Assembly (NCBI RefSeq): GCF_934754925.1 | Contig: NZ_CAKVJA010000032.1 | Location: 1-29,922, forward strand | Direction: 5' to 3' | DNA length: 29,922 nucleotides | DNA from: an uncultured Clostridium sp. | Lineage (GTDB): Bacteria > Bacillota > Clostridia > Clostridiales > Clostridiaceae | Shown: positions 23,905-29,922 of the stretch, one piece after another | Layout of the letters: each line of letters starts with the position of its first letter | How positions within the stretch are numbered: position 1 is the first letter of the stretch | Notes under the pieces: model-generated | What the model was told of the DNA's origin: nothing | The model's database searches: none | Seen by the model: the letters and a program-made list of their open reading frames with translations, nothing else | Position numbers and translations under genes: made by a program

Positions 23905-24204
23905 TTTAAAATATTAACTGCTTTGAAAAGGAGTAGTACTATAATTTTGTAGTCTTAAGAGAGCTGTTGGGTGCTGTAAAACAGTGATACATTTATAGGA
24001 ACTTGCCTTGGAGCTTACTTGTTTAGAAGCAAGTACGGAATCCCCGTTATGGATTTAAGTGAGAAATTAGTCAGTGACAAGTTTAAAGTGATAAGTGGCA
24101 AGTTATTATATTTACTACACTTAAACTAAACTACTAAATTCTAATAAGAGTGGTACCGCGAAATATAGCTTTTCGTCTCTTAATTGAGATGAAAGGCTTT
24201 TTTT
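23905..24204 (+). promoter_or_regulatory. Leucine-responsive T-box leader of leuS
   Basis: A tRNA-sensing leader. Stem I contains GAGAGCTGTTGGGTG (AG-bulge and distal loop region), AGTGAT and the specifier loop GAA-CTT; CTT (24002-24004) is a leucine codon, matching the downstream leucyl-tRNA synthetase. A stem III hairpin follows (TTACTTG / CAAGTA). The T-box core AGAGTGGTACCGCG lies at 24147-24160, and the terminator GCTTTTCGTCTC (24168-24179) / GAGATGAAAGGC (24186-24197) ends in T7. Uncharged tRNA-Leu should bind the T-box TGG region and prevent the terminator. The linker between stem III and the T-box core holds an array of heptamers (24073-24107), which is not part of the usual T-box. 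Confidence 0.92.
24073..24107 (+). repeat. Heptamer array C inside the leuS T-box leader
   Basis: Five 7-mers in register, including AGTGACA, AGTGATA and AGTGGCA, the same units as elements A and B in the aro operon. The facing side (about 24108-24140) has only degenerate inverted units such as TTAAACT, AAACTAC. It lies in the linker between stem III and the antiterminator. Confidence 0.75.
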
Positions 24205-24325
24205 ATATATTTTTATAAATTTAGGGAACAATTATTTAAATGGAAAGATAATTTTTTACATAAATTTTAAATTGCTTTGCAATTTAGAGATATTGTTCTC
24301 AACATATTTAAGGAGGATCAAAACT

Positions 24326-26776
24326 ATGAGTAACTACGGAACTGCTATCGATAAAAAGTGGCAAAAGAAGTGGGAAGAAACTGAACTTTACAAATTCAAT
24401 CCAGATGCAGAGGGCGAAAAACTTTATGTTTTAGAAATGTTCTCTTACCCATCAGGAAGCCAATTACATGCTGGTCACTGGTTTAATTACGGACCTGTTG
24501 ACTCATGGGCTAGATTAAAGAAAATGCAAGGATATAATGTATTCCAACCAATGGGATTTGATGCCTTTGGTTTACCTGCAGAAAACTTTGCAATTAAAAC
24601 TGGAATTCATCCATGGGATTCTACTGAAAAGAACATAAAAACTATGGAAGAACAATTAAAAGCCATGGGAGCAATGTTTAACTGGGAAAATGAAGTTATA
24701 ACTTGTACTCCTGAATATTATAAATGGACTCAATGGGTATTCTTACAATTATTAAAGAATGGATTAGCTTATAGAAAGAAAGCTCCTGTAAACTGGTGTC
24801 CATCTTGTAATACAGTTTTAGCTAATGAGCAAGTTGTTGATGGTGCTTGTGAAAGATGTTCAACTGAGGTTACTAAAAAGGATTTAACTCAATGGTTCTT
24901 TAAAATTACTGAATATGCTGATGAGCTATTAGAAAAATTAGATACTTTAGATTGGCCTGAAAAGACAGTTGCTATGCAAAAACACTGGATTGGTAAATCT
25001 ACTGGTGCTGAAGTTAACTTCAAAGTTAAAAATTCTGATATTAACTTTAATGTATTTACAACAAGAGTTGATACTTTAAATGGTGTTACTTATGTGGTTT
25101 TAGCTCCTGAAAATCCATTAGTTGATGAATTAACAACTGCTGAAAATAAAGCTGCTGTTGAAGAATATAAAGAAGCTGCTAAAAAGCAATCAGATATAGA
25201 AAGACAATCTCTTACAAGAGAAAAAACTGGTGTATTTACTGGTTCATATGCTATAAATCCTATAAACGGTAAGGAAGTTCCAGTTTGGGTTGGAGATTAT
25301 GTTCTTGCAACTTATGGTACTGGTGCTGTTATGGCTGTTCCAGCTCATGATGAAAGAGATTATGCTTTTGCAACTAAGTTTAACTTACCAATAGACCAAG
25401 TTATAACTAGTAAAAAAGGTGAGGAAGTTGAATTACCATACTGTGAATACGGTGTTTTAGTTAACTCTGGTGAATTCGATGGATTAACTACAGAACAAGC
25501 TAAAGAAGCTATTGTTGAAAAGTTAGCTAAAGAAGGTTTAGGTTCTGCTAAAGTTAATTACAGATTAAGAGACTGGTTAGTTTCAAGACAAAGATATTGG
25601 GGAGCTCCAATTCCAATAATATACTGTGAAGATTGTGGTGCTGTTCCAGTTCCTGAGAAAGATCTTCCTGTTGAATTACCATACAATGTTGAGTTTGCTC
25701 CAGATGGTAAGTCACCACTTGCTAAATGCGAAGAATTCGTTAATACTACTTGTCCTTGTTGTGGTAAGCCAGCTAAGAGAGAATGTGATACTTTAGATAC
25801 ATTCGTTTGCTCTTCTTGGTACCAAATGAGATATGTAGATAATAAAAATGATAAAATAGCATTTGATAAAGAAAAAGTAGATAAGATGCTTCCAGTTGAC
25901 AAATATGTTGGTGGACCAGAGCATGCTTGTATGCACTTATTATATGCAAGATTTATAACTAAGGCTTTAAGAGATATGGGTTACTTAAGCTTTGATGAAC
26001 CATTCAAGAGCTTAACTCACCAAGGGCTTATCTTAGGACCAGACGGATTAAAGATGTCTAAGTCTAAAGGAAATACTATATCTCCAGATGATTACATCAA
26101 GGAATATGGTGCAGATGTATTTAGAATGTACTTAATGTTTGGATTTGCTTACACTGAAGGTGGAGCTTGGAGTGATGATGGTATTAAGTCTGTTGCTAGA
26201 TTCGTAGATAGAATTGAAAGATACTTAACTATCTGTAGAGAAGCTATTGAAGCTGGTACAAATAACAAAGATACTATGGATAAAGCAGAAAAAGAATTAA
26301 ACTTCTGGTTAAATAACGCTATTAAAGGTGTTACTGAAGATGGTGAAAAAATGCAATTCAATACTGCTATTGCAAGAATGATGGAATTCATCAATGCTTT
26401 ATCTAAATATGTTCAAGAAGAAACTAAGAACTTAGACTTCTTAAAAACTGTATGTGAAAGCTTTATTAAGATTTTAGCTCCATTTGCTCCTCACTTTGCT
26501 GAAGAACAATGGTCATTATTAACTGGTAAGTATTCAGTATTTAATGAAGCTTGGCCAACATATGATGCTAATGCTTTAGTTAAAGATGAAATTGAAATAG
26601 CTATCCAAGTTAATGGTAAAATTAAAGCTAGAATCAATGTTGCTTCTGATTTAGATGAAGAAGGAATTAAGGCTGCTGCTTTAGCTGATGAAGCTGTTGT
26701 AGCTGCTACTGAAGGAAAAACTATAGTTAAAGTTATCGTTATTAAAGGAAGACTTGTTAATATAGTTGTAAAGTAG
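24326..26776 (+). CDS. leuS: Leucyl-tRNA synthetase
   Basis: Charges tRNA-Leu. 816 residues, class Ia: the HIGH-type motif HAGH at 48-51, a zinc-ribbon-like insert (CPSC ... CERC), a CP1 editing domain at about 220-410 with the threonine-rich TTRVDTLNGVTY and the GTGAVMAVPAHDERD motif, a second Cys cluster (CEDC ... CPCC), KMSKS at 576-580, and a C-terminal anticodon-binding and tail domain. The ATG at 24326 is chosen: AAGGAGG lies 9 bases upstream, whereas the ATG 18 codons earlier has no RBS and encodes a non-family extension. Expression is controlled by the leucine T-box just upstream. A strong terminator follows. Confidence 0.97.
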   Translation: MSNYGTAIDKKWQKKWEETELYKFNPDAEGEKLYVLEMFSYPSGSQLHAGHWFNYGPVDSWARLKKMQGYNVFQPMGFDAFGLPAENFAIKTGIHPWDSTEKNIKTMEEQLKAMGAMFNWENEVITCTPEYYKWTQWVFLQLLKNGLAYRKKAPVNWCPSCNTVLANEQVVDGACERCSTEVTKKDLTQWFFKITEYADELLEKLDTLDWPEKTVAMQKHWIGKSTGAEVNFKVKNSDINFNVFTTRVDTLNGVTYVVLAPENPLVDELTTAENKAAVEEYKEAAKKQSDIERQSLTREKTGVFTGSYAINPINGKEVPVWVGDYVLATYGTGAVMAVPAHDERDYAFATKFNLPIDQVITSKKGEEVELPYCEYGVLVNSGEFDGLTTEQAKEAIVEKLAKEGLGSAKVNYRLRDWLVSRQRYWGAPIPIIYCEDCGAVPVPEKDLPVELPYNVEFAPDGKSPLAKCEEFVNTTCPCCGKPAKRECDTLDTFVCSSWYQMRYVDNKNDKIAFDKEKVDKMLPVDKYVGGPEHACMHLLYARFITKALRDMGYLSFDEPFKSLTHQGLILGPDGLKMSKSKGNTISPDDYIKEYGADVFRMYLMFGFAYTEGGAWSDDGIKSVARFVDRIERYLTICREAIEAGTNNKDTMDKAEKELNFWLNNAIKGVTEDGEKMQFNTAIARMMEFINALSKYVQEETKNLDFLKTVCESFIKILAPFAPHFAEEQWSLLTGKYSVFNEAWPTYDANALVKDEIEIAIQVNGKIKARINVASDLDEEGIKAAALADEAVVAATEGKTIVKVIVIKGRLVNIVVK

Positions 26777-26790
26777 TATAAAATAAATAA

Positions 26791-26845
26791 GAGACTATAT
26801 CAAATTAATTTACACACCCACAATATTTGATATAGTCTCTTTTTA
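26791..26845 (+). terminator. Terminator after leuS
   Basis: A perfect 15-base stem, GAGACTATATCAAAT (26791-26805) / ATTTGATATAGTCTC (26825-26839), followed by T5. It lies 14 bases after the leuS stop. Confidence 0.93.
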
Positions 26846-26847
26846 TT

Positions 26848-27136
26848 CTATTGACTTAAAAACACACTAATAATTGCAATTCCAATATATAAATAAGGTC
26901 CATACTTAATAATTGAACATTTTTTATTATACTCTTCTAACATAGCTTTATTGAAAGTTTCTTAAATATAATGCTAAGTATTTTAAATAAAATAAAACCT
27001 AAAATAGTTCCTAAAGTATTCATTATTAAATCATCAACATCTGTCGCGCGAATAGTGAATAATTGTCCAACTTCAATAATAAGTGAAATATTAAGCCTGC
27101 AAATACTGTAGGTATAAACTTTCTAAATTCCTTCCA
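26848..27136 (-). pseudogene. Frameshifted remnant of a VanZ-family membrane protein
   Basis: Read on the minus strand, three segments in different frames make one coherent VanZ-like C-terminus. The first (from 27136) includes FRKFIPTVFAGLIFHLL. A one-base shift gives EVGQLFTIRATDVDDLIMN followed by a hydrophobic helix, matching the conserved QLF...R.tDvdDlilNtlGa motif of VanZ. A second shift gives a hydrophobic C-terminal helix beginning KYGPYLYIGIAIISV and a TAG stop at 26848-26850. The first half of a normal VanZ protein is missing and no RBS or start is present, so the gene is dead. VanZ proteins are linked to glycopeptide tolerance in some hosts; this copy can have no such role. Confidence 0.7.
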
Positions 27137-27190
27137 TTAAATATTTAAAAGTAATTTTCAATTTTCTTAAGATATTATTACAAATAAACT

Positions 27191-27360
27191 CTATTTTAAT
27201 AACTTCTCAATTACTCTTTCTAATTCATCAATACATTCAAAGCATTCTATTCTCTACTCTTTATAGTCTTCTAATAACTTTAACTACTCTACTACCATTA
27301 ACCAATTGAACCTTGCTCCCTTAATTTAATAAAATCACTATTTTCTATAAATAAAATTAA
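27191..27360 (-). pseudogene. Decayed reading frame of unknown family
   Basis: On the minus strand a readable but broken peptide runs from about 27360 to a TAG at 27191: segment FIENSDFIKLREQGSIG, a frame change, then LKLLEDYKE, and finally RIECFECIDELERVIEKLLK, with two in-frame TAG codons between segments. The helical, charged composition is protein-like but I do not recognise the family. Together with the VanZ remnant it fills the 690-base gap between leuS and the acetyltransferase. The rest of that gap (27361-27450) shows only the RBS of the next gene. Confidence 0.4.
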
Positions 27361-27464
27361 CTTATTAATATTCGTTCATATATTAATCATCTTTAAATAA
27401 CTGGAAATATAACTTAAAATCTGTTAATTTTAAATTATATTATATAAAAATTGGAGGATTAGTA

Positions 27465-28007
27465 ATGAATATTAGAGTTGCAAGACCTGAAGATGCAAAA
27501 GAGCTTATTAACATATATAAATACTATGTAGAAAACACAACTATAACCTTTGAATATGATACGCCAACATTAGAAGAATTTGAAAATAGAATTAAAAACA
27601 CTTTAGTAAAATATCCTTATATTATTGCTGAAGAAGATAATAAAATTTATGGATATGCTTATGCAAGTGCTTTTAAAGGTAGACGTGCTTATGATTGGTC
27701 TGTTGAAACATCAATTTATGTACAAAATGACACCTTAAAAAGTGGTATTGGTACTTTACTATATAATGAACTTGAAAAATATCTTAAACTTCAAAATATA
27801 ATTAACGTAAATGCCTGTATTACTTATCCCAATGAAAAAAGCGAAAACTTTCATAAAAAGTTTGGATACAAAACTGTTGCTCATTTTACTAAATGTGGAT
27901 ATAAATTCGGACAATGGATTGATATGATATGGATGGAAAAATCTATTGGAAAGCATGATATTCCCCCTAAAGATATAATTCCATTTTCAAAACTTAATTT
28001 GAAATAA
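27465..28007 (+). CDS. GNAT-family N-acetyltransferase (phosphinothricin acetyltransferase-like)
   Basis: A 180-residue acetyl-CoA-dependent acetyltransferase. The N-terminus IRVARPEDAKELINIYKYY and the TITFEYDTPTLEEFENRI segment are typical of the PAT/YwnH branch of GNAT proteins. The acetyl-CoA loop is TLKSGIGTLL near residue 93. It also has the AYDWSVETSIYV strand before it and NEKSENFHKKFGYKTVAHF near the end, with FHKKFGY the usual motif B. Substrates of this branch include L-methionine sulfoximine-like and phosphinothricin-type amino acids; the natural one here is unknown. The ATG has GGAGG 8 bases upstream. It stands alone, with decayed genes upstream and no clear terminator on its own strand downstream. 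Confidence 0.87.
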   Translation: MNIRVARPEDAKELINIYKYYVENTTITFEYDTPTLEEFENRIKNTLVKYPYIIAEEDNKIYGYAYASAFKGRRAYDWSVETSIYVQNDTLKSGIGTLLYNELEKYLKLQNIINVNACITYPNEKSENFHKKFGYKTVAHFTKCGYKFGQWIDMIWMEKSIGKHDIPPKDIIPFSKLNLK

Positions 28008-28093
28008 TAAAAAACCTTCTATTCTATAGTTCCATTATCTTATAATTTCTGTAATATTATATTTTGACCTATCCTTAAATTATGTTCTATACA

Positions 28094-28121
28094 TGAAAAA
28101 GCTAGCCTAAAATGCTAGCTT
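28094..28121 (-). terminator. Terminator after the small membrane protein gene
   Basis: AAGCTAGC (28099-28106) / GCTAGCTT (28114-28121) with a 7-base loop. On the minus strand it is followed by further T residues, suiting the gene at 28173. Confidence 0.7.
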
Positions 28122-28172
28122 ACTTCTTTTACATATTATTTCTAATTAACATATCAAGTAACTACTAGTATA

Positions 28173-28529
28173 TCATTTTAGATATATTACTAAATTCACC
28201 AAATGAATTACATTCATTAAAACATATGCCCCAATTAATATCTGTCCAACTAATATTGATCTCTTTATTTGAGTAATATTAGATTTTTCACTTCTCCAAT
28301 ACCAATAAATTAATATTAATGCCATTAATCCTATTTTAAGAAAATATGGTTCTAATCCATATATTAAAGGATTTAAAAATTTACTCACATTATTAAATAA
28401 CTTTGGTACTTTCCATAATAAAAACTTTGTAAATATTAACTCTACAATATTTAATATATATATAGCAATTAAAAATCTTCCTAACCTTTCTCTTCTATTT
28501 CCTCTTATATCTATTACAGCGCACTTCAT
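28173..28529 (-). CDS. Hypothetical small membrane protein
   Basis: About 118 residues from the ATG at 28529. It begins with a short polar region (CAVIDIRGNRRERLGR), then has a hydrophobic helix (about 20-40), an amphipathic middle, a second helix (about 63-80) ending in YWYWRSEK, and a third at the C-terminus (about 91-116). I do not recognise the family. A TTG eight codons upstream (28553) is an alternative start; neither has a strong RBS, the best being GGGGT 8 bases before the ATG. It appears to be monocistronic, with its own terminator downstream. Confidence 0.6.
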   Translation of the reverse strand: MKCAVIDIRGNRRERLGRFLIAIYILNIVELIFTKFLLWKVPKLFNNVSKFLNPLIYGLEPYFLKIGLMALILIYWYWRSEKSNITQIKRSILVGQILIGAYVLMNVIHLVNLVIYLK

Positions 28530-28654
28530 AACCCATACCCCAAACAAACTCAATATACTAGTTCCTAAAATATCTTATAAATATATTATTTCCATTTTAT
28601 GTAAATAAGTCAATATATTTATTTCTCTTTTTTATTAATTTATAAAACTATAAT

Positions 28655-28691
28655 AAAAAAAGTGCATAGGGGGAGAACCTGCACTTTTTTT
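28655..28691. terminator. Bidirectional terminator-like hairpin
   Basis: AAAAAAAGTGCA (28655-28666) / TGCACTTTTTTT (28680-28691) encloses a G-rich loop. It follows palindrome P3 downstream of the SAM-binding gene and probably serves as its true terminator. The remainder of 28554-28841 contains no gene that I can see. Confidence 0.8.
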
Positions 28692-28787
28692 AGTAAAATA
28701 TATATTTAAATTATTAGGGGATATTAGTAATATTGCCACTTTCTTCAAATCTTAAACATAAAATCAAAATTTTTTTTGTAAATAAAT

Positions 28788-28840
28788 GGAGCTACCTCCG
28801 GGGTCAATCCAAATATTGGATTGACCCCGGAGGCGCTTAC
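28788..28840. repeat. GC-rich palindromic repeat P3, 3' of the SAM-binding gene
   Basis: A perfect 18-base stem, CCTCCGGGGTCAATCCAA (28795-28812) with its complement (28816-28833), and a 3-base ATA loop. Flanks read GTAAGCG on the minus strand, like the GTAAGCA flank of P2. It begins 2 bases after the stop codon at 28842. Confidence 0.85.
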
Positions 28841-28841
28841 A

Positions 28842-29588
28842 TTAAATGTCATTTAGTACACTTTTGAATTCTTCTAATACTTGAGATACTAGCTTTTCAT
28901 CTAATTTTTCATAGTATTCTAAAAGATTAGATTCTTGTATTAATTCAAAAGCCTTTCTACTTGATTCCATCCAGTTTTCAGGTATATAAACCCATACTAT
29001 TTCTGTATAACTACAACTTAATAAAAAATGTTCCATTCCAAAAAAACTATATTCTTCAATATCATGAAGTTCATTAAACTTTTTATAATCTTCAACTATT
29101 TGTGATGTTATCTTATACTCATAAATATCCGCATAGAAGAAATCAAACTTTCTACTTTCTGTTTCAAAAGCATCACAACAGACTACTTTTATCTTTGGAT
29201 TTTTAGGAAAATTTCTATAATATAACTCTATTACTTCTTGGCTGATTTCATAAACTACTACTTCTTCTACTTCCGGCTTTTTAGCCATCTCTTCTACTAC
29301 GTATCCAAGACCTAATCCTACAACCCCTACTTTTCCCCTTGCCATACTTATAGCAAAATAGGAAGCTTGTATCTCTAACGGTGTTAACCTCATCCAAATA
29401 TGATTAGGACCATGTAACTCAAGTATTTCTATATCATACTCATCTTCTTTTTTATATAAATATCCTTGAACTATTCCCTGTAATCCATCTCTTGATTTTA
29501 TTTCATAGTCACCAATTTTATTTTTATTTATTTTATTATTATATTCATTTATCTTCTCTAAAACATAGCTCTTATCAAAAGGCTTCAA
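28842..29588 (-). CDS. SAM-binding methyltransferase-like protein (spermidine synthase-type fold)
   Basis: About 248 residues. An N-terminal alpha/beta part with beta strands (YEIKSRDGLQGIVQGYLYKK) precedes a class I Rossmann methyltransferase core: motif I VGVVGLGLGYV (about 87-97), an acidic residue after strand 2 (VVVYEIS) that would contact the ribose, and VVCCDAFE with an Asp near the adenine site. FDFFYADIYEY could be strand 4. The layout resembles spermidine synthase-like proteins, but catalytic residues for polyamine transfer are not evident, so the substrate is unknown. All candidate start codons are TTG. The one at 29588 has AAAGGA 9 bases upstream and is preferred over the TTG at 29597, which is one base from it. 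Confidence 0.7.
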   Translation of the reverse strand: MKPFDKSYVLEKINEYNNKINKNKIGDYEIKSRDGLQGIVQGYLYKKEDEYDIEILELHGPNHIWMRLTPLEIQASYFAISMARGKVGVVGLGLGYVVEEMAKKPEVEEVVVYEISQEVIELYYRNFPKNPKIKVVCCDAFETESRKFDFFYADIYEYKITSQIVEDYKKFNELHDIEEYSFFGMEHFLLSCSYTEIVWVYIPENWMESSRKAFELIQESNLLEYYEKLDEKLVSQVLEEFKSVLNDI

Positions 29589-29769
29589 ACTTAACAATCC
29601 TTTCTTTATAACTTAATACTACCTTATTATATATTTAAATATTATGTTAACTAACTCTTTATTTATACAAACTTTATTCTTAAATCTAAACAAAACCTTA
29701 TCATATTACCTATCACTAAATAGTATCTTCAATACCCTTTATATTATATTGCCAATTTATTGAAGTTTC

Positions 29770-29803
29770 AATAATAAAGTCGACCTTAGCCGACTTTATT
29801 ATT
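29770..29803. terminator. Hairpin terminator at the 3' end of the last gene
   Basis: A 13-base stem, AATAATAAAGTCG (29770-29782) / CGACTTTATTATT (29791-29803), with an 8-base loop, 15 bases past the stop of the partial gene at the window edge. Confidence 0.8.
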
Positions 29804-29818
29804 AAACTACTCTTTATT

Positions 29819-29922
29819 TTAATTATATGTATTCTTACTTGGATGATAATCCATAAAACTAGAATTTTCTATTATATATGGACCTTTTCCATTCCAATCA
29901 ATATAATAATTTTTTTCATAGC
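29819..29922 (-). CDS. C-terminal fragment of an unidentified protein (cut by window edge)
   Basis: An open frame on the minus strand enters from the right edge and stops at TAA 29819-29821, giving 33 residues. It includes NYYIDWNGKGPYIIENSS and then a polar, Tyr-rich end (MDYHPSKNTYN). A well-placed terminator follows, which supports a real gene end. Too short to assign; the composition is that of a soluble protein. Confidence 0.55.
   Translation of the reverse strand, partial: YEKNYYIDWNGKGPYIIENSSFMDYHPSKNTYN

Noticed and set aside
24272..24325. 18-codon N-terminal extension of leuS
   Set aside because: It has no RBS, while AAGGAGG stands before the ATG at 24326, where the family sequence begins.

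Overview
The window is AT-rich, carries many Clostridium-type proteins and strong AGGAGG-like ribosome binding sites, and most genes lie on the minus strand. It contains a leuS T-box leader, two reverse rubrerythrins and a shikimate operon. Together these point to an anaerobic low-GC Firmicute, most likely Clostridium sensu stricto. Species cannot be fixed from sequence reading alone.

Layout. 1-3.5 kb: a CYTH-domain protein (+), two tandem paralogous membrane-anchored polysaccharide deacetylases (-), and a zinc-ribbon/TM2 membrane protein (-). 3.7-5.6 kb: a FUSC-type (aromatic acid exporter-like) membrane protein. 5.9-15.6 kb: a nine-gene aromatic amino acid operon on the minus strand, in transcription order aroF-aroB-aroA-aroC-pheA-aroE-aroK-aroF(second copy)-tyrA. 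It covers DAHP synthesis to chorismate, except 3-dehydroquinate dehydratase (aroD), and the Phe and Tyr branches. It starts at a clear sigma-A promoter. The leader encodes a 43-residue peptide with 16 aromatic residues, followed by mutually exclusive antiterminator and terminator pairings: a likely ribosome-mediated attenuator sensing charged aromatic tRNAs. 15.6-18.4 kb: cardiolipin synthase and two almost identical reverse rubrerythrins. 18.7-23.6 kb: a two-component system, a CNT nucleoside transporter and a YccF protein. 23.9-26.8 kb: T-box-controlled leuS (+). 26.8-27.4 kb: decayed genes, including a frameshifted VanZ-family remnant. 27.5-29.9 kb: a GNAT acetyltransferase, a small membrane protein, a SAM-binding protein and the C-terminal end of an unidentified gene.

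Two families of non-coding repeats were found by reading. One is a group of 80-136 bp intergenic elements bounded by inverted tandem heptamers (such as AGTGACA). They fill four junctions of the aro operon, and a related heptamer array lies inside the leuS T-box leader. At three aro junctions the heptamer array contains the stop codon of the upstream gene. The other is a GC-rich palindrome family built from CCTCCGGGG and CCAATATTTGG modules. It sits directly 3' of three minus-strand stop codons.

The attenuator and the heptamer elements are the strongest candidates for undescribed biology. Other regulatory candidates are a WalR-type box beside a deacetylase promoter and palindromes over the rubrerythrin promoters.
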